Positions 41,857-50,706 of a stretch of DNA of 64,000 nucleotides are shown here, piece after piece. Positions within the stretch are counted from its first letter, which is position 1. Each line of letters opens with the position of its first letter. Under the pieces are notes generated by a model, which ran no database searches, was not told the DNA's origin, and saw only the letters and a program-made list of their open reading frames with translations. Source of the DNA: Saccharopolyspora erythraea NRRL 2338 (GTDB taxonomy: Bacteria; Actinomycetota; Actinomycetes; Mycobacteriales; Pseudonocardiaceae); contig NC_009142.1 of the NCBI RefSeq assembly GCF_000062885.1, positions 7,057,584 through 7,121,583 on the forward strand, read 5' to 3'. The position numbers and the translations under genes are program-made.

Positions 41857-42447
41857 TCACAGGTTGCGCTCCGCTCCGGCGACGTCGGAGTTCCTGACGC
41901 GGTAGCGGAGGTACACCGTGCCGGCGTCGAAGCGCCGTTCTGCAAGCAGCTCCAGATCGAGGCGGAGGCCGTCGGGCAGCGCGCGCGTACCGCCGCCGAC
42001 CACGACGGGCGTGACGAACAGGTGGCATTCGTCGACCAACCGGGCCCGGAACGCGTGCTCGGCGAGACCTGGTCCGCCCACGATGAGGTCCCGCTTCGCC
42101 GCCGCCTTCATGCGGTGGACGGCCTCCGGGTCGAACTCGCGCTCCATCCGGGTGCGGGCGGTGGACACCGCCTCCAGCGTCGTGGAGTACACGACCTTGT
42201 CGGCCGACCGCCAGATCTCGGAGAACTCCTCCGAGAGCGGCGACTGATCGGGCAGCGCCTCCGGGTCGTCCCAGCCCGCCATCGTCTCGTACATCCGGCG
42301 CCCGTAGAGGTAGGTGCCCGCCGAGCGCTCCAGGTCGTTGATGAAGGCGTGCACCTGCGCGTCCGGCACGGCCCAGTCGAAGTTCCCCTTCTCGTCGGCG
42401 ATGTAGCCGTCGAGGGAGGTGATCGCCGAGTAGACCAGCACGCCCAT
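41857..42447 (-). CDS. RibD/dihydrofolate-reductase-like protein
   Basis: 196 aa, ATG 42447 after GAAGGGG. RibD C-terminal/DHFR fold: VLVYSAITSLDGYIADEKGNFDW at the start, GTYLYGRRMYETMAGWDD near 55, KVVYSTTLEAV, DLIVGGPGLAEHAFRARLVDECHLFVTPVVVGGGTR-type NADPH-binding region and a final RYRVRN strand. Such stand-alone proteins are common in actinomycetes and reduce unknown pterin- or flavin-like substrates. Transcribed alone. Confidence 0.88.
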   Translation of the reverse strand: MGVLVYSAITSLDGYIADEKGNFDWAVPDAQVHAFINDLERSAGTYLYGRRMYETMAGWDDPEALPDQSPLSEEFSEIWRSADKVVYSTTLEAVSTARTRMEREFDPEAVHRMKAAAKRDLIVGGPGLAEHAFRARLVDECHLFVTPVVVGGGTRALPDGLRLDLELLAERRFDAGTVYLRYRVRNSDVAGAERNL

Positions 42448-42692
42448 GCTCAGCCCCTTCTCCGCCACCGGACCGGACCGCCGCCGGCCCACAACCGCTG
42501 CCGGACGCAGGCCCCGGCGCGCCACCCACCAGCGTGGATGGACGTTGCGCAGGATGCTACCGGCGCGGGACGACACCACGCGCACGCGAAAGCCGTGGAG
42601 CCGCAGCGTTCCGGCCTGTTGAAGAACAGGGGTGGAATTCGCGGCGACCGGCAGGCAACATGCCAGGCATCGACGGCCCGGTAGGAGGTGTC

Positions 42693-44348
42693 GTGGTCGG
42701 CAACGCGCAGCGGCAGGTGCTGGTCACCGCCGAGCGGATCGTGACGGCGGCCGACGGCCGGGCCTCCCCGTACGCGTCCGGGCCGCGCCCCGCGCTGCTG
42801 TTGCTCGGTGAACGCGTCGTCGCCACCGGGGACCTCGATGCGCTGCGGAAACGAGCCCCCGAGGCGGAGCTGGTCGACCTCGGCGCCGCCACGGTCGTCC
42901 CGGGTTTCAACGACGCCCACCAGCACCTGACGATGACGGCGGCCAACCTGCGCGGCGTGGACCTGTCCACTGCGGACTCCGCCGGTGAGCTCCTCGGCGC
43001 GCTCCGCGAACGTGCCCGCTCGGCCGACCCGGGCGAGTGGGTTCTCGGCACCCGCTACGACCACGGGCGGGCCACCGGCGGCACCCCGCTGACCCGCTGG
43101 GACCTCGACGAGCTCGGTTCGTCGCACCCGGTGCTGCTGATCAACGTCGGCGCGCACTGGGGTGTGCTGAACTCGGCGGGCCTGCGTGCGGCGGGGCTCT
43201 CCGACGACAGCGAGGACCCCGTCGGCGGCGAGCTCGTCCGCGACGCCGCGGGGCGGCTGACCGGCGTGGTCCACGAGCAGGCGTTGTTCGACCTGGCGTA
43301 CCCGTCGCTGGCGCGGCGTCCCACGGTGCTGCCGCGGCAGGACGTCGAGTCCGGGCTGCGGCACCTCGAGCAGACGTTCCGGGCGCTCAACGCGGCGGGC
43401 ATCACCAGCGTCGGCGACGCCATGGTCGGCCCGGACGAGCTCGCCCTGCTCCAGGAGGCGCGCGGGCGCGGCCGGCTGACCGCCCGGGTCAACGCCCTGC
43501 TGACCTACCCCCACGTCGACACCTTCCACGCCGCCGGGCTGCGCACCGGTTTCGGCGACCACTGGCTGCGCGTCGGCGGTGTCAAGGCGTTCGCCGACGG
43601 TGCCGTGGCCGGTGGGACCTGCCTGGTCGAGCAGCCGTTCGAGGGTACCGAGGACCACGGGATCCAGACGTTGAGCCAGGACGAGCTGGAGGAGCTGGCG
43701 CTGCGCGTCCACGGCGCGGGCAGCAGGCTGGCGATCCACGCCAACGGCGACCGCGCGATCCGGCACGTGCTCACAGCGCTGGAGCGCGCTCGGGAACGGA
43801 CACCGCGCCCCGGCCTGAAGCACCGGATCGAGCACTGCTCCATCGTCGACGACGACATCCTCGCGCGCATGACAGCGCTCGACGCCATCGCGGTGCCCTT
43901 CGGCAGCTATGTCGCCTTCCACGGCGACAAGCTGCTCGACTACTACGGCGCGGACCGGCTGGAACGGATGTTCGCGCACCGCGCCCTGCTCGACGCGGGC
44001 GTTGCGGTGGCCGGCTCCAGCGACTTCCCCTGCGGGCCGTACGAACCGCTGGTCGCGCTGGCCAGCTGCGTCACCCGGCAGTCCACGGCAGGCCGGACTT
44101 CGGGCCGGGTGCTCGGCGGCTCGCAACGCATCACGCCGCTGGAAGCGCTGGGGCTCTACACGACCGGGTCCGCGCACGCCTCGGGCGAGGCGGAGCACAA
44201 GGGGCGGCTGCTGCCCGGGTACCTCGCGGACTTCGCAGTGCTGTCCGAAGACCCGCTGGAAGCGGACCCGCACCGGCTCCCGGGAGTCCAGGTGCTCCAG
44301 ACCTGGGTCGGCGGACGACCCGTGTGGCGGCAGGACGACCCGAGCTGA
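42693..44348 (+). CDS. Amidohydrolase family 3 (YtcJ-like) metal-dependent hydrolase
   Basis: 551 aa from GTG 42693, with AGGAGG just upstream; ATG 42660 would add 11 residues. Metal-site motif VVPGFNDAHQHLTM near residues 68-81, a TIM-barrel core with VGGVKAFADGAVAGGTC, later ligands AIHANGDRAIRHVL (His) and LKHRIEHCSIV (His), and SSDFPCGPYEP supplying the catalytic Asp. The C-terminal beta subdomain ends LLPGYLADFAVLSEDPL. This subfamily hydrolyses N-substituted formamides and other amides; the substrate here is unknown. A putative transporter pair follows directly. Confidence 0.88.
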   Translation: MVGNAQRQVLVTAERIVTAADGRASPYASGPRPALLLLGERVVATGDLDALRKRAPEAELVDLGAATVVPGFNDAHQHLTMTAANLRGVDLSTADSAGELLGALRERARSADPGEWVLGTRYDHGRATGGTPLTRWDLDELGSSHPVLLINVGAHWGVLNSAGLRAAGLSDDSEDPVGGELVRDAAGRLTGVVHEQALFDLAYPSLARRPTVLPRQDVESGLRHLEQTFRALNAAGITSVGDAMVGPDELALLQEARGRGRLTARVNALLTYPHVDTFHAAGLRTGFGDHWLRVGGVKAFADGAVAGGTCLVEQPFEGTEDHGIQTLSQDELEELALRVHGAGSRLAIHANGDRAIRHVLTALERARERTPRPGLKHRIEHCSIVDDDILARMTALDAIAVPFGSYVAFHGDKLLDYYGADRLERMFAHRALLDAGVAVAGSSDFPCGPYEPLVALASCVTRQSTAGRTSGRVLGGSQRITPLEALGLYTTGSAHASGEAEHKGRLLPGYLADFAVLSEDPLEADPHRLPGVQVLQTWVGGRPVWRQDDPS

Positions 44349-44417
44349 GCGCGGATGCCGGGAACCACACGCGCGCGAGGACCGCAAGGGCAGCCCCACG
44401 GCGAGCAGGAGGTAACG

Positions 44418-44693
44418 ATGTTCGAAGGCCGGAGATCGCTGTGGTGGCTGCTGGGGCCGGTGGTGCTCTACCTGCTGGCCCTGCCGCTGTACAACAGGGT
44501 CGATCCCGTGGTGCTCGGACTGCCCTTCTTCATGTTCTGGACGCTGATGGCGACCGTCCTCACGCCGGTCTGCATCTGGCTCGCCGCGCGCAGCGATCCA
44601 CTGTGGGCGGCGGATCGCGACCGCGAGCGGGGAACGGGCGACACGGGGGCCGCCTCGGATGCCCCGGCCGACTCGGAAGGTGATGTCCGGTGA
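44418..44693 (+). CDS. DUF3311-type small membrane protein
   Basis: 91 aa, ATG 44418 with AGGAGG eight bases upstream. Two TM helices (SLWWLLGPVVLYLLALPLY and LPFFMFWTLMATVLTPVCIWLA) joined by NRVDPVVLG, then a charged disordered tail. Small proteins of this type precede sodium/solute symporters in actinobacteria and probably act as an accessory subunit. The stop overlaps the symporter start (GTGA). Confidence 0.85.
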   Translation: MFEGRRSLWWLLGPVVLYLLALPLYNRVDPVVLGLPFFMFWTLMATVLTPVCIWLAARSDPLWAADRDRERGTGDTGAASDAPADSEGDVR

Positions 44694-46168
44694 ACGCCAA
44701 CGCCACCGTCTCGGTCGGGATCTTCGCGCTGTTCATCGTCGCCGCCGTCGCGCTGGGGCTGCTGTCGCTGCGCGGCCGGGACAAGGCGAACCTGGCCGAG
44801 TGGTCGGTGGGCGGCCGCAGCCTCGGCGTCGTCCTGATCTTCGTGCTGATGGCGGGCGAGACCTACACGAGCTTCAGCTACCTGGGCGCCGCGGGCTGGG
44901 CCTACGACTACGGCATGCCGGTGTTCTACCTCGTCGCCTACCTGGCGATCGGTTTCGCGGTGGGTTACGTGGTCGGCCCGATCCTCTGGCACTACGCGCA
45001 CCGCCACCACCTGCACAACATCACCGACATCACCTCGCACCGCTTCGACTCCCCGTGGCTCGGCGGGGCGGTCGCCGTGCTGACGACGGTGTTCCTGCTC
45101 CCCTACATCCAGCTCCAGATCACGGGCATGGGCGTGGTCGTCTCGACGATCAGCTACGGCACGATCAGCCTCGGCGTCGGCTACGTGGTCGCGTTCGTGG
45201 TGGCAGAGGCTTTCATCATCGCGTCCGGGCTGCGCGGCAGCGCCTGGGTCTCGATCCTCAAGGACGGCCTGGTGATCATCACACTGCTGGTCGTCTTCGT
45301 GTACGTGCCGCTGCACTACTTCGGCGGGTTCGGCCCGCTGCTCGACCGGCTGGTGGCCGAGCGTCCGCAGTGGCTGATGCTGCCAGGGCAGGGCAAGGAG
45401 TCGCTGGGCATGCTGTGGTTCGCCACCACCGGCCTGCTCAACGGCGTGGTGTACACGATCTTCCCGACGACCGTGGCCGGCTACCTGGGCGCCAGGAGCC
45501 CCGCCGTGCTGCGGCGCAACGCGATCATCATGCCCTTCTACCAGGTGCTGCTGTTCGTGCCGATCCTGCTCGGCCTGGCCGCGGTGTTCGTCGTGCCCGG
45601 GCTCGGCGACTCGAACCTGGCGATGTTCGAGCTGGTCGTCGACTCGATGCCCGCCTGGCTGGTCGGACTGGTCGGAGTGGCCGGAGCGCTGTCGTCGATC
45701 GTGCCGATGGCGGTGTTCATGCTGGTCATCGGCACGATGTGGGGCCGGTCGATCCTCGGTGCCCACCCGCGCACGGCACCGCACCAGAAGCGGCTGTCGC
45801 AGCTGGTCACCTTCCTGGTCGGGCTGCTCGCGCTGGTCTTCACCTTCGCCTCGCCCACGACCCTGGTGCAGCTTTCGGTGCTGTCCTACCAGGGCCTGGC
45901 GCAACTGCTGCCCGTCGTGCTGGTCGGGCTGCTGTGGCGGCGGATGTCCACGGCGGGCGCGGCGTCGGGCCTGGCCGCCGGGGTGGCCGTCGTGGCGGTG
46001 CTGGTGGTGACCGGCAACGATCCGCTGCTCGGGATCAACGCCGGGCTGCTCGGCCTGGTGGTCAACTTCGCGGTGAACGTGGCGGTGAGCCTGGCCCGGC
46101 CCGCCGACACCCCGGCGGACCGCCTCGCGGTCCCCGAGCTCCGGGAGGCACCGTCGGCTCGGGTGTGA
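44690..46168 (+). CDS. Sodium/solute symporter (SSS family)
   Basis: 492 aa from GTG 44690. Thirteen predicted TM helices. Features include LAEWSVGGRSLGVVLIFVLMAGETYTSFSYLG (SSS N-terminal substrate/sodium region), HYAHRHHLHNITDITSHRF, and FPTTVAGYLGARSPAVLRRNAIIMPFYQ. The sequence is closer to the pantothenate/monocarboxylate SSS group than to ActP. It is coupled to the DUF3311 gene and follows the amidohydrolase, so the three may handle one substrate. Confidence 0.88.
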   Translation: MNANATVSVGIFALFIVAAVALGLLSLRGRDKANLAEWSVGGRSLGVVLIFVLMAGETYTSFSYLGAAGWAYDYGMPVFYLVAYLAIGFAVGYVVGPILWHYAHRHHLHNITDITSHRFDSPWLGGAVAVLTTVFLLPYIQLQITGMGVVVSTISYGTISLGVGYVVAFVVAEAFIIASGLRGSAWVSILKDGLVIITLLVVFVYVPLHYFGGFGPLLDRLVAERPQWLMLPGQGKESLGMLWFATTGLLNGVVYTIFPTTVAGYLGARSPAVLRRNAIIMPFYQVLLFVPILLGLAAVFVVPGLGDSNLAMFELVVDSMPAWLVGLVGVAGALSSIVPMAVFMLVIGTMWGRSILGAHPRTAPHQKRLSQLVTFLVGLLALVFTFASPTTLVQLSVLSYQGLAQLLPVVLVGLLWRRMSTAGAASGLAAGVAVVAVLVVTGNDPLLGINAGLLGLVVNFAVNVAVSLARPADTPADRLAVPELREAPSARV

Positions 46169-46196
46169 GGCCGCCGGGGTTCGCGGCCGGTGGCGG

Positions 46197-47147
46197 TCAG
46201 CCTCGGGTGGGTGCGGCGTGTTCGGTGTCGGAGCTTTCGAGCACGACGTTCCCGCCGATGTCGACCGGCCGGTCGGCGGCTACCGGGCGGGCGGTCGGGA
46301 ACCACCTCCGCCCGATGGCCATCGCCGCGTCCATCAGGGCGCCGACGTGTTCGAACGAGTAGGGCGACAAGCCGATCACCGACGGCGCGGGCATCACGTA
46401 CAGCTCGCACTTGGCCGCGTTGACCTGCATGTCCAGTCGCGCCGCCGCGACCATGGCGGCGCCCATGGCGGCGCCGTTGACACCGGTGATCGACTTCGGC
46501 GGGCTCTGCGGCGGCGGCCACGTGGCCACCGTGCCGACGCCGCGCCTTCGCCGGTCGAACTCGAACGGCTCGCTGCCGCCGCAGGGCAGGACGTAGACCC
46601 GCTCGGCACCCTGTTCGACGGCCCGGCTGATGGGCATGAACGCGGCGGGACCACCGTCCACCAGCCACCGGTCGCCCACCTTGATCGGCGGGAACATCCC
46701 GGGGATCGAGCAGGACGCCACGAGCGCGGGCAGCGCAGGACCCCGGTCGAAGTAGACGGCCTCACCGCTGTCGATGTCGGTCGCGGTGACCGTCAGCGGG
46801 ATCCGGGCGTCCTCCAGCCGCCGGTACGGCAGGGTCTGGTACAGCCAGCGTGCGAGCCCGCGGTTGCTCATCAGGTGGTTGGTGAGACCGAGCTTGCCCG
46901 CGAGGATGCGCATCGGCTGGATGGCGAACACGTCCGAACGCCGCATCGACAGCCACACCTCGCGCAGCTTCTCCGCGCCCCGGGCGGTGGGGTCGCCGGC
47001 CAGCCATGCGGCGTTCAGGGATCCGACCGACGTGCCGATGACCGCGTCGGGCGCCTCACCCGCTTCGAACAATGACGTCACAAGGCCGGCCTGAATCGCC
47101 CCGAAGGTGGAGCCGCCCGGCAGAACCCACACCGTCCGCATCCGCAC
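46197..47147 (-). CDS. Patatin-like phospholipase family protein
   Basis: 316 aa from GTG 47147. Patatin fold: oxyanion loop LPGGSTFGAIQAGLVTSL near residues 9-26, catalytic Ser in VIGTSVGSLNAAWLAGD (GxSxG) near 39, and catalytic Asp in RWLVDGGPAAFMPIS (DGG) near 165. Substrate-side CSIPGMFPPIKVGD precedes the Asp. The whole dyad is intact. These enzymes hydrolyse acyl esters of lipids. No signal peptide or TM helix, so it is cytosolic. It converges with the symporter gene. Confidence 0.9.
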   Translation of the reverse strand: MRMRTVWVLPGGSTFGAIQAGLVTSLFEAGEAPDAVIGTSVGSLNAAWLAGDPTARGAEKLREVWLSMRRSDVFAIQPMRILAGKLGLTNHLMSNRGLARWLYQTLPYRRLEDARIPLTVTATDIDSGEAVYFDRGPALPALVASCSIPGMFPPIKVGDRWLVDGGPAAFMPISRAVEQGAERVYVLPCGGSEPFEFDRRRRGVGTVATWPPPQSPPKSITGVNGAAMGAAMVAAARLDMQVNAAKCELYVMPAPSVIGLSPYSFEHVGALMDAAMAIGRRWFPTARPVAADRPVDIGGNVVLESSDTEHAAPTRG

Positions 47148-47203
47148 GGTCCTCTCTGCTCGTCCTCCACATCGAGGCTAGCCGCGCTCCGCTGTTCCGG
47201 TGT

Positions 47204-47638
47204 TCAGTCGTCGCCCGGATCACCTCGACGGCGCCCGCGCTTCACCTCGCTCCGGCGCTTCTTGCCCGCGAGCCTGCGGTGCTGCGAGGCGCGCGTCGGC
47301 TTGGTCGCCCGCCGCTTCCGCGGTGGCGGCGCCACGGCCTCGGCGAGCAGAGCCGCCAGGCGCTCGCGCGCGGCCTGCCGGTTGGCCAGTTGTGAGCGGT
47401 GTTCGGATGCGGCGATGGTGACGACGCCGTCGACCAGCCGGTGGCCGAGCCGCTCCACCGCCCTGCGGCGCAGCTCGTCGGGCAGCGAGGGCGTGCGGGC
47501 GAGGTCGAAGGACAGCTCCACGCGGGAGTCGGTGGTGTTCACGCCCTGACCACCGGGTCCGGAGGACCGGGAGAAGCGTTCGGACAGCTCGGCGGCCGGG
47601 ATCGCCAACCGCCGAGTGACGGGCAGGTCGTCGGCCAT
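47204..47638 (-). CDS. arfB: Alternative ribosome-rescue factor ArfB (YaeJ/ICT1 type)
   Basis: 144 aa, ATG 47638. The N-terminal release-factor domain has the catalytic GGQ in RSSGPGGQGVNTTDSRVEL near residues 27-45. The C-terminal 45 residues are strongly basic (RKRRATKPTRASQHRRLAGKKRRS), as needed to bind the empty mRNA channel of stalled ribosomes. Length and domain layout match ArfB peptidyl-tRNA hydrolases. It stands alone on the minus strand. Confidence 0.92.
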   Translation of the reverse strand: MADDLPVTRRLAIPAAELSERFSRSSGPGGQGVNTTDSRVELSFDLARTPSLPDELRRRAVERLGHRLVDGVVTIAASEHRSQLANRQAARERLAALLAEAVAPPPRKRRATKPTRASQHRRLAGKKRRSEVKRGRRRGDPGDD

Positions 47639-47712
47639 GCTCCAAGCATGCCCCACGGGAGGGTCAGGAGAGGCCGGTGGGGAAGAAACGGCGGGGGGGG
47701 GCTTCCCGCGGG

Positions 47713-48821
47713 TCAGACGGGCAGCGGCGCCGGGGACGGCCAGTCGGCGAGTGCGCGCGCACGCCGCCGCGCACGCACCGACGACGCCAGCAGGCGCAGC
47801 GTCTCGGCGGTGTCGTCCCAGCTCATGCACGCGTCGGTGATGCTCTGGCCGTAGGTCGGGCACCTGCCGGCGACGACTTCCTGCCGCCCCGCGACGAGGA
47901 AGCTCTCCAGCATGACGCCCCGGATCGCGTTCTCCCCGGCGGCGATCCGGCCACCGATGTCGGCGGCCACCTGCTTCTGGCGCACGTGGCTCTTGCCGCT
48001 GTTGCCGTGGCTGGCGTCGATCACCACGCGGCCCGGCAGCTCGGCGGCGCCGAGCAGGGCCGACAACCGCGCGACGGACTCCGGCCCGTGGTTCGGCCCG
48101 TCGGCACCGCCACGCAGGACGACGTGCGCATCGGGATTGCCGGAACTCCGGACCAGGTCGGCCGAGCCCTGCTCCCCCACCGCGGCGAAGACGTGCGGGG
48201 CCGCCGCCGCGAGCACCGCGTCCACCGCGACCTGCAACGATCCCCCGGTCCCGTTCTTCATCCCGATCGGCATGCCAAGGGCGCTGGAGAGCTGGCGGTG
48301 GACCTGGCTCTCCACCGTCCGAGCCCCGATCGCGCCGTAGGACACGAGGTCGGCGAGGTAGGCGGCGGTGACGGGGTTGAGCCACTCGGTTGCGGCGGGC
48401 AGACCGAGGCGGTCGAGCTCCAGCAGCACCCGCCGGGCGACGCGGAGACCTTTCGCCTGGTCGAGCTGCCGTCGAGATCAAGATCCCCGACCAACCCGGT
48501 CCACCCGACCGTCGTACGGGGCTTCTCGAAGTAGGCGCGCATGACGACAAGCAGTTCGTCGCGGAACTCCTCGGCGAGCCCCGACAGGCGGGCGGCATAG
48601 GCGAGCGTCGCCTCCGGGTCGTGCACCGAGCACGGCCCTGTGACGACCAGCAACCGGTCGTCCCGACCGCCGAGCACCCCGGCAATCCCGGCTCGCGCCT
48701 CCCGCACACGCGCAACGGTCGCCGGAGAAGCCGGGAGCTCGGCACGGATCACAGCCGGAGCGGGAAGCGTCGCACGCAACACCGCCGGGGGCCTGGGGGC
48801 GGCGAGCGCCCCAGTAACCAC
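47713..48821 (-). pseudogene. Frameshifted class I DAHP synthase
   Basis: DAHP synthase joins erythrose-4-P and phosphoenolpyruvate in the shikimate pathway. Two minus-strand frames together give a full enzyme. The upstream frame has LLVVTGPCSVHDPEATLAYA, EKPRTTVGWTGL and DLDLDG. The downstream frame has QLDQAKGLRVARRVLLELD, KNGTGG, HVVLRGG and DASHGNSGK. They join at 48466-48471, where one C appears to be missing. The 5' end (VTGALAAPRPPAVL...) is encoded by the tandem repeat DNA at 48790, so the native start is uncertain. The downstream frame has no credible start of its own. Programmed shifting is unlikely, since no slippery site is seen. Other copies must supply the enzyme. Confidence 0.75.
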
Positions 48822-49016
48822 CCACCCAAAGCGACCCGCAAGGCCAAGGCGACCATCCCGAAAACCCGCGCGCCCCCGCCCTCAAAGCGACCCGCCAGCC
48901 CCGCCGGATGCGCCGCAAACCCACGCGCCCCCGCCCCTAAAGGAAGCCGCAAGGCCACGCCGACCATCCCGAAACCCACGCGCCCCCGCCCTCAAAGCGC
49001 CTCACAAGGCCAGCGC
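48790..49016. repeat. About 55-nt tandem repeat family, locus B
   Basis: Begins GGCCTGGGGGCGGCGAGCGCC (48790 onwards) like locus A. Four degenerate units are marked by AAAGCGACCCGC (48828), AAAGCGACCCGC (48885), a related CTAAAGGAAGCCGC (about 48937) and CAAAGCGCCTCAC (about 48993). ACGCGCCCCCGCC closes units. It separates the broken DAHP synthase from the beta-lactamase-like gene. Confidence 0.7.
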
Positions 49017-49028
49017 AACCCAAAGCCG

Positions 49029-50390
49029 CTACTCCACCACCCCCCAGCCCTCAACCCCACCCGGCACCGGCCCGTCGTGGGAGTAAGGCGTGCGCGTGAA
49101 GATGAAAGTGTTCAGGTCGAGGTGGGTGGGCGTGCCGTTCTCGTCCCGGCCGATGCGCAGGGGTTCGCCCGCGTAGTAGCCGTCGAGGCCGGTCCACGTT
49201 CCGTCGCCGTTCGGGCGGAAGCGGGATGCGCGGCCCTTGCCCTGCCAGGGCACCAGGTCGAGCAGTCCGTCGGGCAGGACGCGGAGCACGTGCGGCGAGG
49301 GCCCCCAGTACCACTGCCCGGTCAGTTCGAGCAGGTCGAGGTCGATGTCGGAGCGGGGTTCCCAGGGGTCGGGGATGCGCGGCTCGTGGTGGTCGAGGAT
49401 GTCCAGCAGGTCGAGCGCCAGGGCCGAGCCGACGCCCGCGGTCGTGTTCGCCATGAACACCACGCCGGTGTTGTCCGCCGGGTCCATCAGCATGGTTGCG
49501 AGGAACCCGGGCATCGAGCCGGTGTGCCCTGCGAGTCGGCGGCCGCTGTGCCGGAAGAGCTGGAGCCCGAGGCCGAATCCGCCGCGCCACTCGTTGCCGT
49601 CGTCCACCGCTCCCGGCGCGCGCATCTCGGCGACCGTGTCGGGGTGCAGCACCCCGGCGGTGTCGCCGTTGACGAAGCGCAGCCAGCGCGCCATGTCGTC
49701 GACGGTGGACCAGAGCTGCCCGGCCGGGGCCATGGCGCCGGCGTCCTCCGCAGGTTCGGGCATGAGGACGTCCGCCCACGGGTGCACGGCCCAGCCCTTC
49801 GCGTGCGGCGCCTCGGGAGCGAGGGTCGTGCGGTTCATGCCCAGCGGCTCCAGGATCTCCGCCCGCATGGCCTCCGCCCAGCTCGTGCCGCGCAGCCTGG
49901 CCACCAGTTCGCCCAGCACGCCGAAACCGACGTTGGAGTAGTGGAAGGTGTGCCGGGGAGCCGGCCGGAGCGCGTCGTCGTCGATCGTCGACAGCAGCTC
50001 CTCCGCGCTGCCGCCTGGGGTGCGCTCCCACCACGGGCCATCCGGCTCGGCGGTCAGGCCGCTGGAGTGGGTGAGCAGCTCGGTGATGCTGCGGTTGCCG
50101 ATCGAGGTGCCGGGTACGTGGTCGTCGAGCTTGTCGGCGAGGTCCAGCCTGCCCTCGTCGCGCAGGCGCATCACCAGCACGGCGATGAAGGTCTTGGTGA
50201 TCGAGCCGACGCGGTACTGCGTGTTCGAGGTGGGGGCGGCGTCACCGACCCGCCCCCTGGTTCCCACCCAGATCGTCCGGCCGTCGCGGACCAGTCCCGC
50301 GATCAGCGAAGGAACGCGCCCTTCGCGCTGTTCCACTGCCAGGCGCCGCAGCAGCGCGCGCTCGGTCGTAGGGAGCAAGCTCGTCAACAT
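49029..50390 (-). CDS. Beta-lactamase-related serine hydrolase (class C fold)
   Basis: 453 aa, ATG 50390. Class C/PBP4-like motifs: SITK (RVGSITKTFIAVLV, near residue 63) with the nucleophile Ser and Lys, YSN (FHYSNVGFGVLGELVA) and HTG (AGHTGSMPGFLA) as the third motif. A C-terminal beta-barrel-like domain of about 110 residues follows (LTGQWYWGPSPHVLRVLPDG). There is no signal peptide, so it is cytosolic, which argues for an esterase or peptidase rather than antibiotic resistance. Transcribed on its own. Confidence 0.9.
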   Translation of the reverse strand: MLTSLLPTTERALLRRLAVEQREGRVPSLIAGLVRDGRTIWVGTRGRVGDAAPTSNTQYRVGSITKTFIAVLVMRLRDEGRLDLADKLDDHVPGTSIGNRSITELLTHSSGLTAEPDGPWWERTPGGSAEELLSTIDDDALRPAPRHTFHYSNVGFGVLGELVARLRGTSWAEAMRAEILEPLGMNRTTLAPEAPHAKGWAVHPWADVLMPEPAEDAGAMAPAGQLWSTVDDMARWLRFVNGDTAGVLHPDTVAEMRAPGAVDDGNEWRGGFGLGLQLFRHSGRRLAGHTGSMPGFLATMLMDPADNTGVVFMANTTAGVGSALALDLLDILDHHEPRIPDPWEPRSDIDLDLLELTGQWYWGPSPHVLRVLPDGLLDLVPWQGKGRASRFRPNGDGTWTGLDGYYAGEPLRIGRDENGTPTHLDLNTFIFTRTPYSHDGPVPGGVEGWGVVE

Positions 50391-50490
50391 GGCGCCATGC
50401 TTTCACGATGTGGACGGGTTCCTCGATCGACAGCCTTGCCATCCGGGGGACGGCGCGTAGCCTCTGAACTGCCGATGGTCCATCACATCC

Positions 50491-50612
50491 GAGAGGTCCC
50501 GGGCGTGGTGAGGCAGGAGGGAACCCGGTGCGAGCCCGGGGCCGCCCGGCGGCGGTGTGGCCTGCCACCGGTGTGCACGCGACGTGTGCGCTGGTCCGAG
50601 GTCTGCCTCGAC
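50491..50612 (+). promoter_or_regulatory. Cobalamin riboswitch upstream of metE
   Basis: The leader contains the conserved core GGAACCCGGTGCGAGCCCGG (50519 onwards) followed by GGCCGCCCGGCGGCGGTG. Near the 3' side, GTCCGAGGTCTGCCTC (50594-50609) matches the B12 box. The position, before a B12-independent methionine synthase, is the classical one. Adenosylcobalamin binding should shut metE off when B12 allows MetH to work. Boundaries are approximate. Confidence 0.8.
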
Positions 50613-50706
50613 CCGCGGCGCATTCTGCGCTGCCGCTGGGGAGGACCGGACGTGCATCGCCGCGTCCCGATCCGCGCTGGGTTCTCGAGCCCGCGAGGAG
50701 AGAGCT

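Noticed and set aside
49029-50390. Antibiotic-resistance beta-lactamase
   Set aside because: It has the catalytic motifs of the fold but lacks a signal peptide and has an extra C-terminal domain, so an esterase or peptidase role is likelier.
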